Part shown: piece after piece, positions 1-10,100 of the stretch
Position numbering within the stretch: the first letter of the stretch is position 1
How the letters are laid out: the number at the start of each line of letters is the position of its first letter
Assembly (NCBI RefSeq): GCF_002754315.1
Contig: NZ_PEFE01000001.1
Location: forward strand, 372,001-436,000
DNA from: Flavobacterium sp. 11
GTDB taxonomy: Bacteria > Bacteroidota > Bacteroidia > Flavobacteriales > Flavobacteriaceae
Length of the DNA: 64,000 bases
Direction of reading: 5' to 3'
Translations under genes and position numbers: made by a program
Notes under the pieces: generated by a model
What the model was told of the DNA's origin: nothing
The model's input: only the letters and a program-made list of their open reading frames with translations
The model's database searches: none

Positions 1-1438
1 CTGCTTCGAGTGAAGTTTTTACCCAGTTTCCATTGTATTTGATATTGAAAATTTCGGAAGTATTTCCATCATTTTCAACAATTAAAACTTTTTTCCCACT
101 TGGCGTTTTAAAAGCCACATTGTTTAAATTTCCACTAAAGTTACTCGAAATTCTCACTGAACCGGCAGGAACAAATTTAGAAGCATGGGCAATGATATAA
201 TATCCTACATTTCTTGTAAAACTATCACTGCTGTTAATCGTCAATGCGCCTTTACAAGTGGTACAACCGCCCGGAGTATTTGGTCCAAAAGAAGCATTAT
301 TGGCTAAGTTCCATTCTAATGCTGTTTTACTCCAATTACGCATCGAGCCGATAATTACATTTTTCACATGCCATTTCAAATCCCCTTCAAAACTTCCTGT
401 TGAAGACGTGTATTGCTCCGTGAAATAGATGTTTTTATTGGGAAAAGCACTGTGAACTGTAGACAAAGCACTTATATCTCCTTCGTACAAATGAAATGCA
501 GAACCATCAACATAAGGATTTGCTCCTGGATCATTCAGCACTGCAATAGGATATTCCGGTTTGTTGCAATTATGGTCGTACGCCACAATTTTAGTCGATA
601 AGTTTGCAGTTTTGAAAGCAGGACCTAAATGATTTTTTATAAAATCAGCCTGATGTAATGCAATCATCAACATACTTGGATTATTGCCCGGATGCAAGGG
701 TTCGTTTTGAGGCGTAACAGCATCAATGGCAATCCCTTCGGCTTTCATAGTTTGAATGTATTTTACAAAATATTTTGCATAAACCGCATAATATTCTGGC
801 TTCAAGCTTCCGCCAACAAAACCATTGTTGTCTTTCATCCAAACTGGAGGAGACCACGGAGTAGCCATTATTTTAATATTTGGATTGATTGCTACAATTT
901 CTTTCAGCATTGGAATCAAATCCGTTTTATCTGATGCTAAACTAAAATTGTCCAGATTCATATCCGTTTGCCCGCTTGGTAAATCATCATACGTAAATGG
1001 CGCGGCATTCAAATCGGATGCACCAATGCTAATTCTTAAATAGCTTATTGCAATGGAATTGTCATTGGTTCCAAATAATTCTTTTAATAATTCTTGTCGC
1101 TTTTGGGTATTTAATTGATTAATAACCTGAGCGCTTCCTCCTGTTAAGGTATATCCGAAACCATCGATTGTTTGAAACACTTTAGAATCGTCAACCTCAA
1201 TATTAGCATAGGTATTATAGGCTGTGCCAAATGCTAAAACTGATGTTTGTTTTTGAAGCACCGCATTTTGATTGCCTTTTGTCAACCAAAAATCCATTTC
1301 ATTTGTGACTGCCACTGGCGGAGTTGGCGTAGGTGCTGGAGCCGGATCAACAGTATCTCCAGACGGAGAACACTTTGACATAAGCAACATAAGGGTTAAT
1401 ACAACTAAAAATTTCATAGTGTTTTTTATAGTGTTCAT
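1..1438 (-). CDS. GH30 family glucanase (beta-1,6-glucanase type), lipoprotein, cut by window start
   Basis: This reading frame is open to the window edge, so the last residues are missing; about 479 residues are present and the family is usually slightly longer. It looks like a glycoside hydrolase family 30 enzyme, a (beta/alpha)8 barrel with a C-terminal beta domain. The visible motifs are IDGFGYTLTGGSA near the start of the barrel, TPWSPPVWMK, TPQNEP with the likely acid/base Glu246, and FTEQY with the likely nucleophile Glu341. The N-terminus has a hydrophobic segment, then SKC and a Pro-rich linker, consistent with a surface lipoprotein. An alternative start lies 21 bases downstream. Family members cut beta-1,6-glucan or beta-glucosides, which suits debranching of a laminarin-like glucan next to the GH16 enzyme. 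The exact specificity is inferred. Confidence 0.85.
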   Translation of the reverse strand, partial: MNTIKNTMKFLVVLTLMLLMSKCSPSGDTVDPAPAPTPTPPVAVTNEMDFWLTKGNQNAVLQKQTSVLAFGTAYNTYANIEVDDSKVFQTIDGFGYTLTGGSAQVINQLNTQKRQELLKELFGTNDNSIAISYLRISIGASDLNAAPFTYDDLPSGQTDMNLDNFSLASDKTDLIPMLKEIVAINPNIKIMATPWSPPVWMKDNNGFVGGSLKPEYYAVYAKYFVKYIQTMKAEGIAIDAVTPQNEPLHPGNNPSMLMIALHQADFIKNHLGPAFKTANLSTKIVAYDHNCNKPEYPIAVLNDPGANPYVDGSAFHLYEGDISALSTVHSAFPNKNIYFTEQYTSSTGSFEGDLKWHVKNVIIGSMRNWSKTALEWNLANNASFGPNTPGGCTTCKGALTINSSDSFTRNVGYYIIAHASKFVPAGSVRISSNFSGNLNNVAFKTPSGKKVLIVENDGNTSEIFNIKYNGNWVKTSLEA

Positions 1439-1441
1439 AAT

Positions 1442-2287
1442 TTATTTAAAGTTTACTTCAACATAAACCGGCAAATGATCTGATGGATATTTCAAGTCTT
1501 TTGAATCACTCAAAACGGCATATTTTTTTACTTTCAAAATGCTATTCTTCGAAATAAAAATATAATCAATCAATTTAGTTACGGGTTCGTTGTGTTTAAA
1601 ATTATTAAATGTTCCATAAGGCCCGAAAGGTTTCTCTTGCGAAACTTCTCTTGCGTCATCCATTGCTTTTTTAAGCAGTATTATTCTGTCCTCTTTAGGC
1701 TCTGAATTTAAATCACCCATAAGAATCACAGGATATTTTTTTGTGTTTAGTTCCTTAATTTTCGAAAGAATTAATTGGATTCCTTTGGTTCTGGCTTCTT
1801 CGCCTATGTGATCCAAATGTGTGTTAAAAATCCAAAAGAATTGTTTTGTTTTCAAATCTTTGAACAATGCATACGTACAAACTCTATTGTAGGCAGCGTC
1901 CCAACCTTTTGAAATTGTGTTGGGTGTTTCAGAAAGCCAGAACGTATTGCTTTCTTTAACTGTAAATCTTTCTTTTTTATAAAAAATATTAGACGATTCT
2001 CCTTGCCCAATTCCGTCTCTTCCAATACCTACATTATTATATTCCGGAAGTGAATTTGTAATATCAACAACCTGATTGGGTCTTGCTTCTTGGACTCCAA
2101 AAATATCAGGATTGTAAAATTGAATTTGAGAAATGAAATAATCTTTGCGAAGACTCCAAGCATTCTCTCCGTCACTGGCGACATCTAAGCGAATATTATA
2201 CGTCATCACTTTCAATGTTTGCCCATTAGAAAAAATTCCCATTAGCAGAAAAACTCCCGAAACAATTATTTTTTTTACCTGATTCAT
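1442..2287 (-). CDS. Secreted endonuclease/exonuclease/phosphatase-fold protein
   Basis: The 281-residue product has a signal peptide (MNQVKKIIVSGVFLLMGIFSNGQ) followed by a complete EEP fold: MTYNIRLD near the N-terminus, GVQEA, FNTHLDHIGEEAR, LMGDLNSEP and the closing SDHLPVY. These are the metal-binding and catalytic Asn, Glu, Asp and His motifs of the family. The frame extends 17 codons upstream, but that extension lacks a signal peptide and would hide the obvious one, so I chose the start at 2287. It is 3 bases from the GH30 gene and probably cotranscribed with it. EEP proteins hydrolyse phosphodiester or phosphomonoester bonds. They recur in Bacteroidota sugar loci without a settled role, so the substrate is unknown. 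Confidence 0.8.
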   Translation of the reverse strand: MNQVKKIIVSGVFLLMGIFSNGQTLKVMTYNIRLDVASDGENAWSLRKDYFISQIQFYNPDIFGVQEARPNQVVDITNSLPEYNNVGIGRDGIGQGESSNIFYKKERFTVKESNTFWLSETPNTISKGWDAAYNRVCTYALFKDLKTKQFFWIFNTHLDHIGEEARTKGIQLILSKIKELNTKKYPVILMGDLNSEPKEDRIILLKKAMDDAREVSQEKPFGPYGTFNNFKHNEPVTKLIDYIFISKNSILKVKKYAVLSDSKDLKYPSDHLPVYVEVNFK

Positions 2288-2340
2288 GTATACTATTTTT
2301 TGATGAATTAATATTTGATACCAAATATAACACTTCATTA

Positions 2341-2371
2341 GAGCTTCTATCCAACTTACAAATAGAAGCTC
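2341..2371. repeat. Inverted repeat between the GH16 and EEP genes
   Basis: Ten-base arms (GAGCTTCTAT and ATAGAAGCTC) are separated by 11 bases. There is no T-run on the minus side, so it is a weak terminator candidate at best. It could instead be an mRNA processing or stability hairpin inside the locus. Confidence 0.45.
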
Positions 2372-2402
2372 CCAATGAAGACCTAACTAAACAAAAATAT
2401 AA

Positions 2403-3491
2403 TTAATTGTAAACCCTAATGTAATCGACCTCAAAAGTGGAAGCCGTAAAATTAGGATCTATTGCTCCGCCAAAATTCCCTCCCATTGCACAATTTATGA
2501 TTAAGAAAAAATTCTGATTAAAAGGAAGACTAGCCGAGTTTGCAAACGTATAAAACAATTGATTATCAACGTAAAACTTAATTGATGTAGCTGACCAATC
2601 TATTGAATAAATATGAAACTCTGTTGAAGCATTAGGAACCATAACCGTACTTGTATCAGGAGTATTTCCTGAACGTCCGGGAGAATGCAAAGACCCATGA
2701 ACCTTGTTTTGGCTGTTGCCAACATGCTCCATAATATCAACTTCTCCACATGCGGGCCAAGCAGTTGTGCTTATATTACTTCCTAACATCCATAAAGCAG
2801 ACCAAGTTCCAGCACCCAAAGCCAGTTTTGCCTTAATTTCCACTCTTCCGTATTTGAACGAAAATTTATCTTTTGAAAGAATTCGAGCCGAAGTATAATT
2901 GCTTCCGCTAAAACTTTCTTTCAGCGTTTTAATTTTTAACAAACCATCCTGAACAATTACATTTTCCGGTCTGTTCGTGTAATATTGGGATTCATTGTTT
3001 CCCCAGCCACCAGCACCTAAATCATAACCCCATTTTGAACTATCGGGAGCGCCATTGACATTAAACTCATCTGACCAAACTAAAGCAGAACCCACAAAAA
3101 CCGTTACTGAAATAGTGGAAGAAACAAACTGTCCTGAATTATATGCTGACACATATATAACATAGGTATTTGTACCCGCTGTTGTATAGGTATAAGTAAA
3201 ACTTCCATTTGTTAGCTCTTTAGTTTCTCCATTACCAAGTAAAATTTTATAAGAAGTCGCATTAGTCGCACTGATGTTAAAATTTACTGTTCCGCTTCCA
3301 TCGCCATTTGGATTTTGTGCAGTTGCACCAGCTACTGTTGCTGAAACCGAAAGATTTGAAGGCGCAGTTACCGTTTCTTCTTCGGTATTATTACTACCAC
3401 TGCATGATAACAACATGAAAAAATTAGCCAAAGCCAATAAAAACATATAATTTTTATTTTTCGAAAATTGAAGTACCATATTATTTCCCAT
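2403..3491 (-). CDS. GH16 endo-beta-glucanase (laminarinase type) with N-terminal PKD-like domain, lipoprotein
   Basis: The 362-residue product has a lipoprotein signal ending in LLSC (Cys30), a PKD/Ig-like domain at about residues 42-132 and a GH16 jelly roll from about 137 to the end. The catalytic signature EVDIMEHVG lies at 250-258, giving nucleophile Glu250, Asp252 and acid/base Glu255. WSDEFN, the WGNNESQYYT region and a C-terminal EVDYIRVY strand also fit the laminarinase branch. Such enzymes cut internal beta-1,3 or mixed beta-1,3/1,4 linkages. The PKD-like domain resembles those of the neighbouring binding lipoproteins (shared NPNGDGSG motif). A second ATG 12 bases downstream is an equally good start. 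A hairpin at 3520-3549 separates it from the susCD-side genes, so it may be expressed partly independently. Confidence 0.9.
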   Translation of the reverse strand: MGNNMVLQFSKNKNYMFLLALANFFMLLSCSGSNNTEEETVTAPSNLSVSATVAGATAQNPNGDGSGTVNFNISATNATSYKILLGNGETKELTNGSFTYTYTTAGTNTYVIYVSAYNSGQFVSSTISVTVFVGSALVWSDEFNVNGAPDSSKWGYDLGAGGWGNNESQYYTNRPENVIVQDGLLKIKTLKESFSGSNYTSARILSKDKFSFKYGRVEIKAKLALGAGTWSALWMLGSNISTTAWPACGEVDIMEHVGNSQNKVHGSLHSPGRSGNTPDTSTVMVPNASTEFHIYSIDWSATSIKFYVDNQLFYTFANSASLPFNQNFFLIINCAMGGNFGGAIDPNFTASTFEVDYIRVYN

Positions 3492-3519
3492 CCTTTAAAA
3501 GCTTTTTATGATTAAAATA

Positions 3520-3549
3520 AAGCTCAGAATTTTTGACAATTCTGAGCTT
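3520..3549 (-). terminator. Intrinsic terminator or attenuator downstream of the 3565-4521 lipoprotein gene
   Basis: Twelve-base perfect arms (AAGCTCAGAATT and AATTCTGAGCTT) are separated by six bases, with a T-rich stretch following on the minus strand. It lies between two locus genes, so it may reduce read-through from susC into the enzyme genes. Confidence 0.65.
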
Positions 3550-3564
3550 ACATTTTATAATTTA

Positions 3565-4521
3565 TTAAAGTGCTGGTTTCAATTTTAGATACCAAGCATT
3601 TCCAGTTTCGGTTCCTTGTACTCTAAGATACATGTAAGTTGATGTAATAACCAAGATTTCATATTCTTTTTGAACTGCACCATATCCTATGAAAGTATCT
3701 ACACCTGACAATAAAATACTCGTTTGGGTAGACGTTGAATTATCAGCATTAGTAACTACTACCGGCGCACCTGATGATGCGGGTACAAAACTAAAAGCAG
3801 AAGTTCCGCCTCCGTAATTATAACATCCTTCATCTCCTGAACCCGGAATACCCGGAAGAGTTGTTAGTGAACCTGTTTTTGTAAATGCACCGTCCGGAGT
3901 AGTAACTTGCAAGGAGTATGTTCCCGAAGCTGCAACTTTAGCAAAAGTAAAAGTGGCTGTGTAAAAACAATTTGCAGAAGCTACTTTTTCATTAACACCA
4001 CCGGCCCACCATTCTGGTCTGATAGAAGCAACATTCCAAGGACCTACGCCAAGATGACCTGCTACACTTTTATCTACTACCCACCTTTTTGAAGCATTAT
4101 TTGTTAATGCAGTAACAATTTCCGGAGCAACAGTAAAATCACTTCTTACAGTAACGTCTTTAGTAACATTAGTAGAAGATCCTCCTTTGCCATAAGCTAC
4201 AACAGTTATTCTATAAGTGTTTACCCCAACAGAAGTGTATTTCTTAGTAGCCTTACCTGTTGGTAAATAAACTAAATCCAATGGAGTACTTGCATCATAA
4301 TCGATTTTATACGAAAGAGCATTGTCTCCTGTCACCGAAATTTTTACACTTCCAGAACCATCACCGTTTGGATGCGTCGCATCTACTCCGACAACCTCAG
4401 CATTTATGACAACATTTGCTGGTGCCGATAATTCCCCCAAACTATACTCTTCTTCGTTGCAGCTAATAAATGTTAGTGCTACTATGAAAAGCCCTAAAAT
4501 GTATTTGATATTTGTTTTCAT
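3565..4521 (-). CDS. Surface glycan-binding lipoprotein (SusE/SusF-position)
   Basis: The 318-residue product has a lipoprotein signal with Cys21 (FISC), then a PKD/Ig-like domain at about 34-128 containing HPNGDGSG. Residues 135-318 form a separate domain with many Trp and aromatic residues (KRWVVD, GPWNV, RPEWWAGG), the composition of a carbohydrate-binding surface. No catalytic motif is visible. Position after susC-susD-lipoprotein, size and architecture suggest an outer-surface glycan-binding protein that passes substrate to SusC/SusD. The role is inferred from context, because SusE/SusF-type proteins are poorly conserved in sequence. It is 7 bases from its upstream neighbour and clearly in the same operon. 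Confidence 0.7.
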   Translation of the reverse strand: MKTNIKYILGLFIVALTFISCNEEEYSLGELSAPANVVINAEVVGVDATHPNGDGSGSVKISVTGDNALSYKIDYDASTPLDLVYLPTGKATKKYTSVGVNTYRITVVAYGKGGSSTNVTKDVTVRSDFTVAPEIVTALTNNASKRWVVDKSVAGHLGVGPWNVASIRPEWWAGGVNEKVASANCFYTATFTFAKVAASGTYSLQVTTPDGAFTKTGSLTTLPGIPGSGDEGCYNYGGGTSAFSFVPASSGAPVVVTNADNSTSTQTSILLSGVDTFIGYGAVQKEYEILVITSTYMYLRVQGTETGNAWYLKLKPAL

Positions 4522-4528
4522 ATTTTTT

Positions 4529-5626
4529 TTAATTAGTTAATCTAATATTGTCTATATAAATTACTTCTCCTGATCCTTTTGCTGAATCATCGTATCTAAA
4601 TACAAGTTGAGTAAATTTGGCATTAGCCGGAATTGCTGCAATTGTACTGAAATCAAATACTAATTCTTGCCAAGAATTGGCAACAGTATTGGCTACTTTT
4701 AAAACTGCAACACCATTTGCAGGTGTTCCGCCTACTGCCCATTCTAATTCTACATTTAGATTTTTACCCACTTCTGTTGCATACATCAATAATTTGATTT
4801 TATTTCCAGTTGCAAAATCTATCGGAGAATCTAAAGGAGTATAAGTTCCACTCCAAGTTTCTGCTCCTGTTGATTTTGTATATTTCCAAACTGTAGCACT
4901 AGTGTTTAATCCTGTTGGAAAAGGATTTGCTATTACTGCAGTTGAAATTCCACCAAAAGTTCCACCAACTCCATAATTTTGAGTTGTTAATTCATAGGTA
5001 ATTGGTAACCCGTACGCATTGTAAATAATAGTTGGTGTCGTTTTTTCGGTTTTGGCAGCGCCACCGCTTAACGCAACAACTTTTACATTATACGTTCCGG
5101 CAACTGCATAATCATGAGCAACTTCTCCATCAGTAGCTAATGGCGTTCCAACTTCATTAGGAACATCTCCAAAATAAACTAAATACGATTTTGCATAATC
5201 CGCTTTGGCTTTTACTTTTAAATTGTGAATGTTTTTATTTAAAGTAACCGCTAAGTTTTCTGGCGCTCTATACACAACATCTAACGGGAATGTTTGCTCA
5301 GTTGTCGATCCAGAAATTGATGTCGCAGTGATTTTTACCGTATATTTCCCTTCTGGATAAACATGGGTTGTACTTGCTCCAGGAGCTACTTTAACTGACG
5401 ATACTGTTCCATGTCCGTATTCTACTTTGAAAGAAACAGCTCCATCTGCAGTAGGAGTTATTGTTACTTTTCCTGAATTATCAGTGCTGATGTCAAATAT
5501 CTTATTGAGATTAGCCGATGATTCCGCACCTAAAAGAGCAGTATCTTCGTTGATTCCCTCCACAGTACAACTTAGAGCTACAAGCAGTACTAGTATAAAG
5601 CTGAAAATTAATTTTATCTTTTTCAT
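4529..5626 (-). CDS. Surface glycan-binding lipoprotein with tandem PKD-like domains
   Basis: The 365-residue product has a lipoprotein signal with Cys20 (VALSC). Two PKD/Ig-like domains follow at about 40-125 and 126-210, rich in the VKI(T)A and YNVKVVAL strands of that fold. The C-terminal 150 residues look like a galactose-binding-type beta-sandwich ending in GEVIYIDNIRLTN, a motif typical of CBM-like modules. No catalytic residues are seen. It directly follows susD with a 14-base gap, the position of SusE. I infer outer-membrane surface display and glycan binding; the ligand is presumably the beta-glucan attacked by the neighbouring enzymes. Confidence 0.7.
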   Translation of the reverse strand: MKKIKLIFSFILVLLVALSCTVEGINEDTALLGAESSANLNKIFDISTDNSGKVTITPTADGAVSFKVEYGHGTVSSVKVAPGASTTHVYPEGKYTVKITATSISGSTTEQTFPLDVVYRAPENLAVTLNKNIHNLKVKAKADYAKSYLVYFGDVPNEVGTPLATDGEVAHDYAVAGTYNVKVVALSGGAAKTEKTTPTIIYNAYGLPITYELTTQNYGVGGTFGGISTAVIANPFPTGLNTSATVWKYTKSTGAETWSGTYTPLDSPIDFATGNKIKLLMYATEVGKNLNVELEWAVGGTPANGVAVLKVANTVANSWQELVFDFSTIAAIPANAKFTQLVFRYDDSAKGSGEVIYIDNIRLTN

Positions 5627-5640
5627 AATTTTATCTTTTA

Positions 5641-7149
5641 TTAATTATAGCCAGGGTTTTGTTTCAATTTAGTCCCTTGAAGTTCTCTTACTGGTATAGG
5701 AAAAATTTCATCTTTACCGGCAACGAAACCTCTGTTTGATAATTTAGACGCTGCATCACCCCATCGAACAAGATCAAAAAATCGGTGTCCTTCACCTGCA
5801 AGTTCCATTCTTCTTTCATTTTTAATGGCTGCAAGTGTAACCGGAACAGAAGGCAAACCAACTCTTGATCTAACTGCATCAAGTAAAGCTTGAGCTCTTG
5901 CTCCTGAACCTAATGCTTCGGCTTCCATCAAATAAGTATCTGCTAATCTTATGATATAAGAATTTTGTCTGTAATTCAATTCTGCTGCTCCACCACCAGT
6001 TCTTACATCTTCTTTTCTAGGAAGGAATTTGTTTAAGAAATATCCTGTATCTTGATATCCACCAATATAATCAGCTTTACCAGCTGCTTTTAAAGCTTTC
6101 AAATCCAATATTGTAGCACCAAATCTTGGGTCTAACTTAATGGCGTCATATAAATCTTGAGTGATAACATTAAAACTCCATCCTGATGGTAAATCAGGTG
6201 CTGTTGAACCTGATGGTCTTGAATAACTTCTAGGGCCTACCATAACATTCAATGAATTCCCTTCGTCTCTACCTGAACCCCAGAATCCCCAGTCAGAATT
6301 ACCGGCACTGGTGTGAGAAACTTCAATAAGTGACTCCGTATTAAACTTATTAGAAACTACCCATAAATCACTAAAATTGGTCAGCAATTTATTCCCATAT
6401 TGATTTGTTCCACCCGGCGTACCATTTACTAAGGCAAGAATAGCTGCTGCTTCGGATTTTTTACCTTCTTGTAAATACACTTTTCCAAGCAATGCCTGTG
6501 CAGCACCTTTTGTTAGACGTCCAGATTCTGTATCAGCAGGAACAGTTGTTGGTAAAGTGGCTATTGCCTCAATCAAATCTTTCTCGATTTGAGCATAAAC
6601 TGCTTCTGATGTCGCTTGCTCCACTTCATACATATTAGTAGCGGTCAAAGGCTCCAATAATAATGGAACATTCTTGAACAATCTAACCAAGTTGAAATAA
6701 TACATGGCTCTCAATGCTTTTGATTCTCCTGCAAATCGCGCTTTCACATCATCTGGCATGGCAACACCCGGTAATTTCAATAATAAAGTGTTTGCTCTAA
6801 AAATTCCTTGGTAATGATCATTCCAAAAACTTCCCGGAACTATTGTACCTGTAAGTGTATGCGTAGAAAAACCCTGTATTCCAGCTCCATCTGTAGAACC
6901 ACCTCCACCTGCGTAGAAGTCATCAGAACCAGCATTCATCATACCTACCATGTTTTCAAAACCACCCGTGTTTTTTCTAATCGCATCATAAACTCCTACC
7001 AAAGCTGCTGTAGCTTGGTCTTGATTCGCATAATAGTTATCCGAAAGAAATGACCCCTTTGGCGTTATATCTACAAATTCTTCCGTACAGGAACCGAATG
7101 AAACCACAGCTGCTGCAATAAATAAATATTTAAATTTTATCGTTTTCAT
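5641..7149 (-). CDS. SusD/RagB family nutrient-binding outer membrane lipoprotein
   Basis: The 502-residue product begins with a lipoprotein signal (Cys21 in FGSC) followed by the typical SusD opening TEEFVDITPKGSF. It continues with the helical TPR-like scaffold (FWNDHYQGIFRANTLL, ESKALRAMYYFNLVRLFKNVPL) and ends with the family hallmarks NERRMELAGEGHRFFDLVRWGDA and a C-terminal IPVRELQ...QNPGYN. SusD proteins sit as a lid on SusC and capture oligosaccharides at the cell surface. It is 14 bases downstream of susC, the invariant pair order, and length is normal for the family. Confidence 0.95.
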   Translation of the reverse strand: MKTIKFKYLFIAAAVVSFGSCTEEFVDITPKGSFLSDNYYANQDQATAALVGVYDAIRKNTGGFENMVGMMNAGSDDFYAGGGGSTDGAGIQGFSTHTLTGTIVPGSFWNDHYQGIFRANTLLLKLPGVAMPDDVKARFAGESKALRAMYYFNLVRLFKNVPLLLEPLTATNMYEVEQATSEAVYAQIEKDLIEAIATLPTTVPADTESGRLTKGAAQALLGKVYLQEGKKSEAAAILALVNGTPGGTNQYGNKLLTNFSDLWVVSNKFNTESLIEVSHTSAGNSDWGFWGSGRDEGNSLNVMVGPRSYSRPSGSTAPDLPSGWSFNVITQDLYDAIKLDPRFGATILDLKALKAAGKADYIGGYQDTGYFLNKFLPRKEDVRTGGGAAELNYRQNSYIIRLADTYLMEAEALGSGARAQALLDAVRSRVGLPSVPVTLAAIKNERRMELAGEGHRFFDLVRWGDAASKLSNRGFVAGKDEIFPIPVRELQGTKLKQNPGYN

Positions 7150-7163
7150 AATTCTTGATTGTA

Positions 7164-10100
7164 TTAAAATTGTAAATTAGCTCCAAGCATAAATGTTCTT
7201 GCTTGTGGATAAATTCCTTTGTCTATCCCGAATACACCGCCACCAATTTCTGGATCATAACCCGTGTATTTAGTTATAGTCAATAAGTTCTCGGCAGTTA
7301 AATAAAAACGTACTTTATTGGCTCCAATTTTACTCACCACACTACTAGGCAATGAATATCCAAGTTGAACTAGTTTAAGTCTTAGATAATCTCCTTTTTC
7401 CAAGTAAAAATCTGACATCTTTCCAAAATTTCCATTGGTATCATCATTAGTTAGTCTAGGATAATCATTTGAAGTTCCTTCACCTGTCCATCTGCTTAAA
7501 GCAATCGTTTGATAGTTTGCATTTCCTACATCCAGTCTTCGCAAGCCCTGGAAAATTTTATTTCCTGCTGCTCCTTGAGCAAATGCCATCAAATCGAAGT
7601 TTTTATAATCTAAATTTAAGGTCAGACCAAAAGTGTATTTTGGAATATTACTTCCTAAAAATTGTTTGTCATCATCTCCAATTGAACCATTACCGTCTGT
7701 ATCTACCCAACGGAAATCTCCAGGACGGGCAGCTGGCTGAATCAAACCTCCAGATGAATTTGTATAAGCATCAATTTCTGCTTGATTTTGAAAAATACCT
7801 GCTGTTTTAAATCCATAAAATGAATTATATGATAGTCCAACTTGTGTTCTTGTTACTGCTCCCATAGATTGAAAAGAAGCATCGCCCACTAAATAATTAG
7901 AATCTGCTGCCACATAAGTAACTTTGTTTTCTAAGTAAGCAACGTTCCCATTAGCAGAGAAATTAAAGTCACCAAAAGTCTTTTTATATCCTAATTCAAC
8001 CTCGATTCCTTTATTGTCCATATCGGCAACATTACCTATTGGACTTGCAGTCACACCTACATAACCCGGAATATTTATTGGACGTAAAATCCCTTTGGTT
8101 GATTTTTTGTACAAGTCTACAGTAAGACTTATGTCATTAAAAAGTTTGGATTCAAAACCAACATTTGCCTGAGAAGTTTCCTCCCATCTCAAATCTGGGT
8201 TATCAAGTGTAAGGTTAGCATAACCAGTCGTAATTGCTCCTGCGTTTCCAAAAGAATAATTATAACCACCTTCAACTAGAGAAAGGTATCTAAAATCTGG
8301 TATGGCATCATTTCCAACGACTCCGTATCCACCTCTTATTTTAAAAGTATTAAGTACTTTACTTTCTTTCCAAAAATCTTCTTTGGTTAAAACCCACCCT
8401 AAATTAAACGATGGAAATACACCGAATTTATTGTTACCACCGAAACGTGTAGAACCATCACGACGAATAATCCCTGTAAATAAATATTTCTCTTTGTAAT
8501 CGTAATTCACACGTGAAAATAAAGAGTTCAATTTATGATGCGTAGAATCGTACGTATAACTGCTTCTGTCAGATTGTGGTATATCAAAGTTAAAAGAGGC
8601 ATCTTTATAATTGGTCACAGGCAATCCAAACAATGTAGCACCAAGACCTCCACCAATATTATCAACATAAGATCCCTGACCCAATAAAACCGTTAAGTTA
8701 TGATCCCCAAATTGATTTGTATACGTCAATATATTTTCAACATTCCACGCAAAACTTTTGTTTTCATATTTGCTGTAGTTATTTTTTAGCACATTTGAAG
8801 TTGCACTTAAATAGAAAACAGGTGTAAATCCTTGACCTCCCCATGTTGCTAATTTTGCTCCAAAAGTTGATCTCACTTTTATATGACTTGTTATAGCCGC
8901 TTCAATATATGCGTTACCAACGATGTCATCTGAAGTTCCATAACTTCCTAATCTTGTTTTGGCATAAGCCAAAGGATTCGTCATTTCTTGACCAACCAAA
9001 CTTGAAATTCCATAAGGATTTCCGTTTGCATCACGAATTACAGGATTAGTAGCATAAGGCGCATCATTCGCTTTTACAGGATCCGTTTCTACCAAAGGAG
9101 TAGTTGGGTCTAAGTTGATTGCTGAACTTAACGGCCCACCAAACTCACTGTTTGTATTTCCGATACCAATTGTTTTTTGTCTCGAAAAACCCAATGTTTG
9201 TCCGAAAGTAAATACTTTAGATATTTTATGTGTTGAGTTTAAACGGAAATTCTTTTTGCTGTAATTTGATATTTCTGTTGAAACAATTCCTTCTTGTTCT
9301 TGAAGTCCAAAAGAAGCATAAAAATTAGAAACATCAGATCCACCGCTGATACTCAATTCATGTGAATAACGGAAAGCGCTTGTATTAAAAATTGCTTTTT
9401 GCCAATCTGTACCAACTCCTAAAGCAGATAAATTAGGGAATATTGCAGGTCCACCGGCCGCAACTGATTTTTCATTTAACAAAGCACCATATTGTGTGGC
9501 GTTCAGTAAATTTAACGTTTTTTCTGGAGATGAAATTCCTGAAAAACCATTGTAGTTCACAGAAATTTTTCCTGATTTTCCTTTTTTGGTTGTTACCAAA
9601 ATTACTCCTGTTGCAGCACGAGTACCATAAATCGCAGCAGAAGCAGCATCCTTAAGTACTTCAATCGACTCAATATCAGATTGATTAAGGAATCCTATTC
9701 CACCACCATCTACAACAACTCCGTCTACAACCCAAAGTGGATTATTACCACCATCGCCAAAAGTAGTTACCCCTCTGACACGGATTGTTGATCCAGAACC
9801 TGGTTGCCCAGAACTGGCAGCAATAGTAACACCGGAAACTCTACCTTGTAAAGCTTGCTCGATACGACCATTTGGTACTTTCTCAAGATCTTTTGCTTTT
9901 ACGCTCGATATTGCTCCAGTAACAACACTTTTCTTTTGAGTTCCGTAACCTACAACGACAACTTCCTGCAAGTTTTCTGTTGAAGATTTAAGTTTAACAT
10001 CAACTCGACTTCTTCCATTGATAGCTTCCTTTGAAGTAATATAGCCTACATAGCTAAACTCTAAAGTGGCTTTTGAATCAGCCTTAATTTGATAGTTCCC

